A DNA stretch of 64,000 nucleotides, taken from Avena insularis (taxonomy: Eukaryota; Streptophyta; Magnoliopsida; Poales; Poaceae). The stretch is taken from positions 376,141,331 through 376,205,330 of the forward strand of contig CM042688.1 in assembly GCA_023614405.1 (NCBI GenBank), written 5' to 3'. The first letter of the stretch is position 1; each line of letters opens with the position of its first letter. Below, one piece after another: positions 24,034 to 35,832 of this stretch. The notes below the pieces were generated by a model. The model was not told the DNA's origin. It saw only the letters and a list, made by a program, of their open reading frames with translations, and ran no database searches. The translations under genes were made by a program, and so were the position numbers.

Positions 24034-26718
24034 GTGACTGCGTACACAATCATGTCCTTTGGCGAGATCGATGTTTACATCGGTTTCGCTGAACCTGCCC
24101 AACCCACCCCAGCGGTGATGATAGAGGCAGAAGAATCTTCTGGGTCCCCTTTGTCCGCGGAGGCGGCAGAGTTCCGGATCTCAGAAAACCCTAATCCCAC
24201 CCAGCCCACACCAATTGGGGAGATAGTGGAGAAATCCGAGCCTGAAGAAGACCTAGCGGTCCAAGTCGAATCTGGAGTGGATTGTGAAAGCCGTAGGTAC
24301 CTCAGGAAGCACGCGTCGCACTTTGTCGGGTACGTGGGATCTAGATCCGGCTCTGCCGATGCTGGAGAAAACACTGACTCGGTGTTGGAGGCAATTGGAA
24401 CAAACGCCGACGTGCCCGCATCCTCGGATGAATCAATGACGTCAACGGATTTCCGAAAGTTCTCCGCGGAATATGAAGAGGAGTATAACTCCAAAGCTGC
24501 AGAAGAAGAAGCCATGGATGAAGGATCCGGGGAACACTCTCCCAAAGCGCAGGATGACATGGACGTCTGAGATAATCCCGAAGTCCAGATGTCCGAAAGT
24601 ACCGATCAAAGCTTGACTCCGGGAAACGGACCCAAAGCCGTCTTTGCTACCGGTGCTGCCAAGAAGGCGAAGAAGAACAACAACAAGAACAAAACCCCGG
24701 CAAAAGACCCTCTGGCTGAGGAGGTGATTGCCGAGAAATACGAAGAAGACCCGGATGGAGCACTTATCCCAGACGAGCACTTATCCCAGACGAGCACTTA
24801 TCCATGATTGCATGGACACGTGATCACCGAAGGTGCGCGTAAACTCATCGATTCTGCATTAACCACACCTATCCCTACAGTTGCAGAACTTACTGCTGAA
24901 GAGCTGGACGAAAGGGCCCAAGCCCTAGAAGTGCGTCATCAACAACTCCTCGATGAAGCCAAAAACATCGAGGTGGAGAAGAAACGCATGGCAACCAAAG
25001 ACTACATGTCTCGGTTGCATCAGAAGACACGGAAGCGTCACACAGATGACAACCAATTCCCACATATCCGTGCCGTCCTTTTTGGAGATGAGATGGGGAA
25101 GCCACGGAAAGATAGCAAAGGAGATTGGGTATATCCAACCCCAGTACAGAATACCGTGGCGGCCCGAGAAATTCTATCGGCTAATCCAGGACCAGAGGAG
25201 ATCCGTTTGGGTATCAAGCTACTCAACAAGGGACTGGAGCAGCAAAAGGTCGCCCTGTTCGGAAGTCAAAAACTGGTCTCGGATTCCAACCAATGTCGAA
25301 CAGATCCGGCATGGGCTGACATAAGACCCCACCACGTTCCGGAGGAGCATTATCGCCCCGAACAATGGGAGGACAATTATTCGAGAACCGGATCGTCAAG
25401 ACAGCATCACAGGACTGCACGCGACTGGAGCAACGTCGCACCAACGGCCGAGAAAGAGGCCATCGCTGCTCTGAATCCGAGGAATCCTCCCCGACGAGAA
25501 TCTAACAATCGAAGGGGAGAAGATAAAGAGAAACGTCGGGAGGAGGATCGTCAAAAAATGCCACCTCGTAGACATGCAAGCCATCCGGCTGAGCCCCAGC
25601 ATGGTGGGAATGACGGACGAAGAAACGACGGAAACCACGCCAGAACAAGCAGGCAGGGGCTCGTCATAGTCAAGACCCTCCTTGAAATCGGAATAATGAC
25701 ATTTCGAACGGAGGCCGGCGATCAGCTGGAAACTATCCAGCTGCCCCAGCCTCTCCACCACACAGTCATCACAACGGCTCCCAAGGAGGGCAAGGAGGAT
25801 GATGTGGCGGAGGAGGTGGTGGCAGAAGCCGAAGTCCGGCTCCAAGGCACCGCAGCCACAGCCGACATTCGGGACGATCTTTATCCCCGAATGACGCAAG
25901 GCACAGGATCAACTCCAACATAGAGGCTCAGCGCTACAAAAACGATGATATCTACGTGGGCCCAAAGTGCTTCGGACCACGCATCAGAGCTACAAAATTC
26001 CTGGAAGGATTTTCTATCTCAAGACATATCCAAGCCTACGATGGCATTGCTCGGCCAGATACCTGGCTATAGGATTTCTTCCAAGCTTGCTGCATCGCCA
26101 AAGGCGGAAACAGCCTGGTCGCAACCCGATATCTCCCACTTATGTTCCGGAAGATGACACGATCATGGCTCAATGAACTTCCGGAGAACACCATCCATAA
26201 CTGGTATGACATGCAAAGTGCGTTCTTTCGGAACTTCGAAGGCACATATCGGAGGCCCTGTACGGTCGGAGACCTACAGCGTTGCACCCAGAAAGCCGGA
26301 GAAACTTGCCGGGACTACCTCGGACGATGGATCGACACCAAGAACTCCTGTGAAGGAGTAAATGATCAAACTGCGATTGAAGCTTTCATTGTAGGTCTCC
26401 CAATTGGTCTACTGCGTCATCGCTTAAAGTGTGACAAGGTCACTGATTTGGGAGAGATGATAGAAACAGCGACCAAGTATGCAGATGTTGACGACGATGC
26501 AGAGGGACTCCTTAATGCCCTAGCTGTGCCTCAGTCGGCAAGACAACCAAAGCAACAAGCTCAGAAGCGCAAAAATACCTCGGAAGAAAAACCCAATGCG
26601 GAAATAGCGGTGGTTACTACTATTTCTGGGTCTGGAGGACGAGGAGGACGTGGCGGAGGCCGCGGGCGTGGCCGTGGGACTTCAAGGGTCCAAGGTAGAG
26701 GAGAACAGCAACTAGGCA
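24034..26718 (+). pseudogene. Element D gag, broken, 5' part
   Basis: An acidic N-terminal region (24034-24570) ends at TGA 24568. The frame continues through a Lys/Asn-rich stretch and a charged helical region (24808-25640) to a frameshift near 25650. The frame then reads an Arg/Ser/His-rich part into the gag core (KCFGPRIR near 25962, TRSWLNELP, FRNFEGTYRRP, SCEGVNDQTAI) at about 25960-26500. It ends in a Gly/Arg-rich tail (GRGGRGGGRGRGRG). Gag forms the particle and binds RNA. The first ATG in frame is at 24052. A solo C LTR interrupts it at 26719, and the frame resumes at 30980 across the duplicated AGGCA. The stop at 24568, another near 24805 and the frameshift make it non-functional. 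Confidence 0.88.
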
Positions 26719-29700
26719 TGTGGCATCCCGCTAAAACCACTACTAGAAAATCGCTGTGTTTTTGTGCATTGCATCGTCATGACCACATGCTCATGTCATC
26801 ATGCCACATTGCATTTGAGCATCGTCATCATCATGCATGGTTTTTGTCTAAACTATTTTCGAAACGCCTAGTTTTGTTTTCTAAATATTCTCGTCTTTAT
26901 TCAAATTAAAACCCCGGGCCTCCGGATTATTTTGGTTTGTCTAAAAACGGATTGCCAAAGCCTCATTTTAAATAAATAAAATATTTATAATATTTTTAGG
27001 AGGCAGCCCGCCAGGCCCGAAAGCCCGGCCGGCCACCTCCAAGCCCTAAACTAAAGCATATCCTATCGTATCCAAACCCTAGAACTACCACCCCACCTTC
27101 CTAACTACCTGTCGCCACCACTTACTCCATCCCCACATCTGCACCCCGCCGCCACACTTCCCCCACCCCCCACACACGCACACCACGCAACGCACGAGCT
27201 GCCACCATCCCGCCTGCCCTCCCGTGCACCACATCACACCGCACCCTCCCGCTCCTCACCCTGGACACCTGACCCGCCTGGCCCACCAGGCGTCGCACGC
27301 TCCCTCGCCAGCCCCCACTCCCCATCTGTCCACCCGCCACCAACCACTCCACCTGCTTCCAACCTCACCGACCCGCTCATGTGCACGTCGCGTGCCCACC
27401 TGTGTGAGACGCACACAGAACGTGTCTCCCACCCGACACAACCACCCACCCCTTTGCCAATCCCCACCCCACCTGGTTCCTACCTGCCACCCGACCGCCT
27501 CTGCTTCTTCCCTGGCCCCACCAGCTCTCTCCCTCCTCTTGCTCGCCCTCCATCCCTACCTCCTCTCCGCTTATCGCGGACGCCGCCGCCGGGCATCTCC
27601 CTTCCACCGTTCCCCATGGTGCCGCCTCCTTCCCCGACCTCCGCTTCCCCCCAGACCGCGCCCCTCCTCCTCACCGCACCCGACATTGGCCCCCGTCTGC
27701 GCGGGCCCCTCTCTGCCTCGCCGACCTGCTCTTCCTCGCCGCCAAGCTCAGTCCGGCCGCCCAGCAAACTCCGGCCACAAACCTCTCCCGTGGCCCCACC
27801 CCGACACCATCCTCCTCCCTCGTTTCTGCCGCCGTCCCTGCCTCCATCCTCTCCTCTGTTCCCCGCCACCAGCGCCTGGCGCTCCCACCGCCGTCACCTC
27901 CCCGTCGCGCTCACGGCATCGCTGCAGGCCAACACCGTCTCGACCCCCCGCATCCCCCATCGGCGAGGCCGCCTCTCCGTCCTCCTTCGCTCGCTCCCCT
28001 GTCGGCAAGGATGGCCCCATGCCTCCCTGTGCAGGAGCGACGCCGCCCCTCGTTGCCTCTGTCTTCGCCGGCCTCCCGACCGCCTACAGGCGCCCGCCAT
28101 CCTCTGCCTAGCGTCGTAGTGAGCCCCGTCTCCCGGCACCTGTCGCCCTGCTCGCCTTGCTCTGCTTCCGCGCATGCGTGTAGGTAGCAACGAGAGGACG
28201 TCTACGTGTCTTCAGATGCTGCCCGTTTCGAATCGTTGAACAGTGCCTTGCCGCGACCTCCCCTATAGGTTTTCGGTAAGATATCCTCTGGTGATGCAAG
28301 GCCCAAAGCCGGGTGGTCCACGGATCCCTCTCGACAAGTTCTCCGTGGCCGCCAAAAGGGTGAGGATGATCAGAGCGCCAAGATCTACATGAAAATATGT
28401 ACTGAGAAGGCAAGATCTACGGTACCACGCGAGTGACCGAGACCCCCGTACCCGAAGGCCTTCGACGCGGAACTCCAAGTTCTCCTTCTCGGAACGTCAA
28501 GACCGATGCCCGAGGACCAGACGCCAAGTTCGCCGAGAACCCGGACGCCAAGGTCACCCACACGGATCCGAAGACCGATCTCGCTGGCCCCCAACCTCTC
28601 GGAACCAAGACCTTCGCCCAGATGTGTGACCCCTTTATCCGAGCCTTATTTTATAAATTGACATATATATGAATTGTTGCATATCAATTGTACATGCTTG
28701 CATACATATTTTGCGGGTCCGGGTTGTATAGTCGATTCACCTCATAATTAAATATGGAGACTATATGCGGGCTATACTTGTCTCATATCGCCTCCATTTA
28801 AATTTGCATAGCAAACCGATGCCATGTTTTGCCTTGGTAAACATCATTTAAATTGCGGGGGTTCTAAATAACTTGAACCTTATAATTAATTGTTGGGACC
28901 CCGGTTCCGCTTAATATTGCCTAATTACACCGCATCTTGCCATGCCATGCATCATACCATAATCATGCCGGGTCTTCTGCCGTAATATTAAATATTCCAT
29001 CTGGTGTTTCTTCTAGTGTTTGCTTCTTCGCGGATTAGGCCGATGAGTTGATGCGAGTATCGACAACTTCTCCGGATATGATCCTTCGGCAGTGTTTCCC
29101 AGGCGAGCATCTCCCTCTTTCTACCTATTGTGAATTTATAGTCTTTATTTCCTCCGGTTGATCTATTGCTATCCGTATTGCGATGCTTTAGTTCCGTACC
29201 CGATATATTCCGTGCAGCATCTATATTGCCTTGGACACCTCCTATTACCTGTTGTGTGGTAGATAGCTGGCCTTGCAAGTCGTAGTTGCTTGCTCAGGTG
29301 CAATCTTGTGTTGTCTAGTACCACAGTTGTTGGAATGCTGGCAGATGTTTATGGTGGAGATGATCATGTCTTTAATTACAACTATTAAATTGCTAGATAT
29401 AACTAATGCAGAGGCATCGGTGGGCAATAGATGTTATTTGGTTCTTCCACGCTCACTTGTGTCCCGTAGGACCCCGAGTACTTGATACCTGTTCCTTGAT
29501 TTTTCGCACTATCCACATCCGGGAGGCCTTATGGACCCCCCTAAGATAGAGCTTGATTCATTTCTATTTCTTGGGGCCACAAAGTAGTTTGGGTCTTTAT
29601 TACTATCCTGTACCTATGCCATGTTTTACCGATTTATTTACGATTGTGCGTGGAGCACCTGTACTGTTTTGGATCGCGGCATGATTTCGCGATATCGACA

Positions 29701-30979
29701 AGCCTAGTCACACTTTCGGGTTCCCAGTCGTTTACAACCGTTCTCGCAAACCCTGGGTCCGTTCTAGAGCCGGCCAACTTCGTTACGGGTAGCTTAGTGG
29801 GGTGGCCCCCTGAAATATTTTATGAATCCTGTGATTGCTTTGTCGTGAAAGCCTCGTTGGGTTTTGATTTGGTTTTTCCGAGGTTGATCGAGTGTGTGTT
29901 GCTATTTGTGCACCCCTGCAGGGTAAAACTTTCTGAAAGCCGTGTCCGCGGTTATGGACGACTTGGAGCACAGTATCTCGATCATAGACAAGCATAACTA
30001 AAGTAGTGCTATAAATTTGACTTAATATGTGACTAGTAATCAGCCTCACTATAACGGAATGGATAATAAAATGCCAACAACTGGTGAATCTGTGGTGCTC
30101 TGTGTCGTGCTATACCTGCCTAGTAAGTATTGCAACTCCAATGGAAAGTGATAAAAGTGCCAACAACTGCTGGGTTTTGGGATTCCCCAGGACAATTATA
30201 TCTGACTAGTAAATGTTCCAACTACCACGGATTGGTTAATTAAAACTGCCCACTACTTACGCTTCAAGACGACTCATGCTATCTATATCTGATTAGTAAG
30301 AGCTTCTACTATAACGGAATGAATAAAACTGCCAACTGTGTGAGTTCCTTGGTTTGACTTCCTTGTTTGGTCTCGAGGGGGAAATGCCAGGATGGGTATG
30401 ATTGGTGTTAGTATCAGGTGGTTCCGAATAGGTCTTTCTTATCTCTCTCTAATAGCCGACAGTCGTACTGAGTCTCTATAGGTTGTTTAGTGTGCCAGGC
30501 CGCTGCTTGATCCACCATACCTACGTGGCGAGGACCGAATTCTAGCCTCACCGTAATCGGCCTTAATCTTGGCGCTCCTCTTTTTCCTTTGCCCTTTGTC
30601 GGCACCCCTTTTGTTTTAGCAGGTTTGAGATCGACGTCGTTAGCAGGGTTACCCTTCCGGCTTGGACTGGGCAGGGTTATGGACACCATTGGTTATTCTT
30701 CAGGGCTCTTAGCCCCATTTTCATCTTGTCCGTACTCGGACGCTGCAGCGTTTTCAAGGTGATTTGGATCTTTGTATCATATATTTGTATTCTTGACTCG
30801 AGGAGTCACTGTTGTATATATATGTTCTGTGGGTTCCATCATGGACTAATGTGTAATGGCATTACTTCGTTTTCCACCCACACGAAAGTGCCTGGTGGGC
30901 GTGATTGAATCGTTTCTATGCGGGTTTGGCGGGAAGCACTGAAACTTGCATAGGCCCGATTCGAGGGTGTTATAAGGCA
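26714..30979 (+). mobile_element. Solo C LTR (4256 bp) inside element D, target duplication AGGCA
   Basis: The LTR occupies 26719-30974, from TGTGGCATCCC to GTGTTATA. It is flanked by AGGCA at 26714-26718 and 30975-30979. It is the only complete copy of the C LTR in the window and fixes its length. There is no PBS after its end. It has a long CT- and CCG-rich stretch (27120-28160) whose proline-rich open frames are compositional. A palindrome module lies at 29914-29959. The middle third differs strongly from the other two C copies, suggesting a subfamily. Confidence 0.93.
29914..29959 (+). promoter_or_regulatory. Triple palindrome module in solo C LTR
   Basis: CCCTGCAGGG (29914-29923), CTTTC-T-GAAAG (29929-29939) and GTCC/GGAC around GCGGTTAT (29944-29959). 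All three are intact, about 1 kb before the LTR end. Confidence 0.75.
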
Positions 30980-31915
30980 AAACCTACTCTTGGGCCGACA
31001 TTGCCAATAACCCATGTGTGCATCACCTAGACGCCAATGGGGGATCGTCCCACACCGACGCTGAATGTCGTTTCAATGACGACATCAAAAGAGATGACAC
31101 CGCGGGCTACAAAGTTAAGCGGAAGAAGGGAAAGAAAAATCCCGAAAAGGACAAGGAGACCAAGGAAGATTCCGACATGGAGGAAGCTGATGCTTCAAAT
31201 CCCAAGCCGGAAGGGAAGAAAACTTTTCCCACCAAGAAGGACACTTATGTCACTTTCATCGGATCTCAACCAACAAAGGTCAAGAAAGAAGTTCTACACG
31301 AGCTCAATGCAACAGTTCCGACTGTCCCCCGGTATCTAGACTGGTCGGAAGTGGCAATCAGGTTTGACCGTGACGATCATCCGCCTAAGTTACATAGGCA
31401 AGGAAAATACGCCTTAATCGTCAACCCACTTATTGACGGTTATGGTTTCTCCAAGACCCTAATGGACGGTGGTAGCATCATCAATATTCTCTATGTTGAA
31501 ACGCTATGCCGGATGAAGATCTCGGAGACCCAGCTGAACCATAGCTCTGTGATCTTTCACGGAGTTGTCCCAGGAAGGCAAGCTAATTCCCTGGGAGAGA
31601 TTACTTTGGATGTTACCTTTGGAACTCCAAAGAATTATCGGACGGAGGCACTTTCCTTTGAAGTAGTCTCGTTCAAGAGCGCGTACCACGCTATATTCGG
31701 ACGTCCGGCTTACTGGGCTTTTATGGCTCGTCCGTGTTACATTTACAATATGATGAAAATTCCAGGTCCCAACGACATGATCACCATCAGGGGAGACCCG
31801 AAGAAAGCGTGAGAGTGCAAGGATGGAAATGCTGCCTTTGCCGAAGCCGTGTAGCACGCCTAGGAGTACCAGGAGATCAAGAAGATCCGAGATGCCCGCA
31901 ACGAAGAAGGAAGTG
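30980..31915 (+). pseudogene. Element D gag C-terminus and aspartic protease
   Basis: The frame continues that of gag once the solo LTR and one target copy are discounted. A zinc-knuckle-like segment (CVHHLD, then HTDAEC) at about 31018-31070 is followed by a Lys/Glu-rich linker. The retroviral-type protease domain has its active site at LMDGGSIINIL (about 31461) and a later IFGRPAY block. TGA at 31810 and two TAGs at about 31841 and 31850 interrupt it. A frameshift near 31915 leads into the RT frame. Protease would cut the polyprotein. DGGS rather than DTG or DSG is common in Tat-lineage elements. Confidence 0.85.
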
Positions 31916-34144
31916 ACAAAGCCAAACCCGGAGTTCAAGGCATCAGAAGAGACGAAGAAAGCACCGTTGAAGGATGATGACCCCTCCAAGGTGACCTAGA
32001 TAGGCGTAGGCCTAGGTAGCGCATAGGAAAGCGCGCTCATCAAGTTCCTCCAAGCAAATCAAGATATCTTCGCATGGCAGCCATCTGACATGACCGGAGT
32101 ACCTAGGGAACTTGCCGAGCACTCTCTAAATGTAAACCCGAACACTAAACCCGTCAAGCAGTCCTTACGACGGTTTGGTGACGAAAAGTGTAAGGCAATA
32201 GCTAAGGAACTAGCGCGGCTCGAGTTAGCCGGATTCATAGAAGAGGTCATCCACACTGAGTGGTCGGCCAATCCTGTAATGGTCCCTAAAAAGGACACCA
32301 CTGATTTAAGGATGTGTGTTGATTATACTGCCTTGAACAAGGCTTGTCCAAAAGATCCATTCGCTCTGCCTAGAATTGATCAAGTTATCGATTCTACGGC
32401 AGGCTCGAAACTCCTCTGTTTTCTCGATGCATATTCCGGCTATCACCAAATCCGGATGAAGGAATCTGACAAAATCAAAACTTCATTCATAACCCCTTTC
32501 GGAACCTTCTATTTTGTTATGATGCCTTTTGGGCTGAAGAACGCAGGAGCTATGTACCAGCGCATGATGCAGCGTTGCCTTCATGACCAACTCGGACGCA
32601 ATGTACATGCATACGTGGATGATATCGCGGTAATGTCCAAAAAGAAGGAAACGCTGATTTCCGACTTGGAGGAAACATTTGCCAATCTACGAAAATACAA
32701 CATGATGCTTAACCCGAAGAAATGCTTCTTTAGAATACCAGCCGGGAAATTGTTAGGATTCATCGTATCTCAAAGAGACATAGAGGTGAACCGAGACAAA
32801 ATCAAGGTTATACTCAATATTTCCAGGCCAACCCGCCTGAAGTACGTACAAAGACTAACTGGTTGCATTGTTGCAGTCAGTCGATTTGTAAGCCGGCTTG
32901 GTGAAAGAGCCGCACCACTATACAAACTCTTGAAAAAGACCAAGGATTTTGTCTGGACTGACGAAGCTGAGGCTGCACTACAAGACTTGAAGAAAGTACT
33001 CTCATCTGCTCCTATCCTTGCAGCGCGGGAACCTAAGGAACCGATGTTGCTCTATCTTGCTGTGACAAATAAGGTCGTTAGTATCGTCATGGTGGTGGAG
33101 AGACCAGAGGAAAATCAGGAACACCTGGTGCAGTGTCCGACTTACTTTGTCAGCGAGGTTCTGATAGAATCAAAACAGCGGTATCCGCACTATGAAAAGT
33201 TGGCTTACGGTGTTTTTCTAGCATCTCGTAAGTTACGACACTACTTTCAGGAGCATCCAATTACCATGGTGAGCATAGCTCCCATGAGAGATATAATCAA
33301 CAACAGTGACGCCACAGGACGCGTCGCCAAATGGGGCATAGAGCTTTCAGCTTTCGACATTGAGTACAAACCTCGGAAAGCAATTAAATCCCAGATCCTT
33401 GCCGACTTTGTCGCTGATTGGACAGAGACGAAGGAGAACATGATCCTCCCAGAGTCAGAATATTGGACCCTCTTTTTCGATGGGTCTAAGGCTCGAGGGG
33501 GCTCGGGGGCTGGCATGGTGCTCAAATCACCCCAAGGAGATAAACTTTTATACGTGTTGCAGATACACTTCACAGCGACAAACAATAATGCCGAGTATGA
33601 AGCACTGCTGCATGGAATTCGGATTGCTAAGGATATTGGCATCCGATGTTTGATGTGTTACGGAGATTCGGATCTTGTTGCTCAACAAGTGTCGGATATT
33701 TGTAATGCAAATAAACACATGGCAGCATATAAAGCTGTCGTGGATGATCTATCTAAATCGTTCGAAGGGTTTGAAGTTCAACACATCCCTCGAGCAGAAA
33801 ATGAGGAAGCAGATGCACTATCTCGGATAGGTTCTGCGCGGAAAGAGGTCCCGAATGGCGCTTTTCTAGAGCACCTCAAAGTTCCCTCAATAAAGGGAGT
33901 AGATGAGGAATATCTGACCAAATCCGACCCACCTTTGATAGCAGTTCTGGCTGTAATTCCTAGCTGGACTCAACCCTACCTCGATTATTTCGTAGATGGC
34001 AAATTACCCGAAGATGAGGTGCTGAGCCGCAGATTATCCGATGAGCAAAAGCCTATGCTATTGTTAAAGGTGAGCTCCATAAACAGAGTGTTTCTGGGGT
34101 TTTTCAGCGCTGTGTATCTCCGGAAGAAGGAGTGGAAATCTTAA
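31916..34144 (+). pseudogene. Element D reverse transcriptase with two RNase H domains
   Basis: The open stretch from 32090 reads 684 codons. The domain extends upstream (FLQANQDIFAW) past two in-frame TAGs near 31999 and 32026. RT motifs are intact: FLDAYSGYHQI, MPFGLKNAG and the catalytic YVDDIAVMS at about 32612. A degenerate Ty3-type RNase H (YFVSEVL, LRHYFQEHP, VAKWGIELS) follows. Then comes a second, archaeal-type RNase H with D (FFDGSKARGG), E (NAEYEAL), D (GDSDLV) and D (EADALSR). Two RNase H domains in this order mark the Tat lineage. A frameshift near 34070 separates it from integrase. Confidence 0.92.
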
Positions 34145-35250
34145 GAGAAATCCACGAAGGCGAGTGTGGTCACCACACTGTAGCCAAATCTTTAGTGGAA
34201 AAAGCTTTTAGACACGGATTTTTCTGGCTTACAGCTCAGGCAGATGCCGAACGATTAGTCAAGACGTGCAAAGGCTGCCAAAAGTACGCCAAGCAAGCTC
34301 ATGTTCCTGCTGATTAGCTGCGAACAATACCTATAACATGGCCCTTTGCGGTCTGGGGGCTTGACATGGTAGGACCTTTTAAACGAGCTCCAAGTGGAAT
34401 TACTCACCTCTTAGTGATGGTGGATAAATTTACCAAATGGATTGAGGCTAAACCTGTCACTAGTTGTGATGGAGCAACAGCCAAAAGATTTGTCGAGGAT
34501 GTTATAATCCGGTATGGTTATCCGCATAGCATTATCACGGACAACGGGAGTAACTTTTCTATGGGAGAATTGGCTGAATTCTGCAACGAGCAAAATATCC
34601 GGCTTGACATTGCATCAGTCGCGCATCCACAGGCTAATGGACAAGTCGAAAGAGCAAATGGTTTAATTCTACAAGGCCTAAAACCGAGACTCGAAGCACC
34701 ACTACGACGTGCTGCGGGGGCTTGGGCAGAGGAATTACCCTTTGTAATTTGGAGTTTACGAACAACTCCAAAAAGGTCAACAGGATACACACCTTTCTTC
34801 TTGGTCTATGGCGCAGAAGCAGTTCTTCCTAGTGATTTGATTCATACTTCTCCTAGAGTGGCCGCGTATATCGAAGAGGATGCCGAGATTTCTCGACAAA
34901 ATGATCTCGACTTAGTCGAAGAAGTTCGCGTCGTTGCTGAAATGAGATCTACAGCCTATCAGCAGAAGTTACGCAAGTATCATAGCCAGAGAGTCAGAAA
35001 CTGATCTTTCAATAAAGGCGATTTGGTTCTCCGGCTTGTGCAACAAAGAAAGCACAAACTTTCCCTAGTATGGGAAGGGCCCTTTTTAGTTAGTCGAGTA
35101 TTGCACAATGGATCGTACTACTTAACTGACATAAGGCCAGTCAGAGAAAGATCTGCTACTAAGAAGAGAAAGAGACCTGGAGGCAGTACAAATCCGGACG
35201 AGTTAGACAGACCGTGGAATATTGCTCAGCTACGTCCCTTTTATTATTAG
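34070..35250 (+). pseudogene. Element D integrase
   Basis: The HHCC zinc domain (HEGECGHH, then CKGCQKYAK) is followed by the DDE core. The core residues are D in WGLDMVGPF (about 34350), D in ITDNGSNF and E in GQVERANG. The C-terminal domain has LVWEGPFLV and ends NIAQLRPFYY at TAG 35248. In-frame stops occur at 34315 (TAG) and 35002 (TGA). Integrase inserts the cDNA into the host genome. No chromodomain is present, consistent with the Tat lineage. Confidence 0.92.
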
Positions 35251-35832
35251 TTTATCCTTCTTTGTAAACATATATATGTACATGATTTTGTGAGAAATAA
35301 AAGTTTTGGTTGCCTCAAATTTTTCTGAGAAGTTTTTACCATCTTATTTCCGAATGGTCATGTCATAGTCGAAAATCCCAGAATGCTTGAAAGTACTTTA
35401 TGCTCATGTTCATTCTGGTTTAGATTTCCGATTCTAAAACTGCTACCCTCGGGTATAACTCTAAAGTTTCTAGTCTTTACTTTTGTTATTTGTCTGATTG
35501 CTGGATGCGGGCATTTTCCGAGTAGTGAATTGCTGGTACTGGAAGCCGGCTTTGTTTCCGAGTTTAAACCGGTTTAACAATTGGGCTCCGTTGCTCGGCA
35601 AAGTTTCCGGCAGAAGGTTTAGCCGGCTCACGAAAGGGTCGAGGAGGAAAGCCAGATAAACGATAAGTAGAGACGAAAAAATACAAGTGCTTATGTAAAC
35701 ATTTCAGGCACACAAAAAAAAACTCAAAGCCAAAAGTGCTGAATAGATCAAAAGCTTAGCACTAGCAAAATTAAAGTATTGCATATTTATAGATGCATCA
35801 TGTTTTTCTGGAATAATACAAAAATTTCTGGT
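35251..35832 (+). other. Spacer between pol and the antisense gene of D
   Basis: AT-rich sequence, with AATAAA at about 35297 that could act as a poly(A) signal for the sense gag-pol message. Short repeats of CCGGNTT type occur near 35540-35620. No coding signature on either strand. Confidence 0.4.

Noticed and set aside
27224..28119. Two overlapping long proline-rich open frames (246 and 295 residues)
   Set aside because: They lie in the CT-rich part of the solo C LTR, where stops are rare by composition. They overlap each other and frames on the other strand, and carry no domain.
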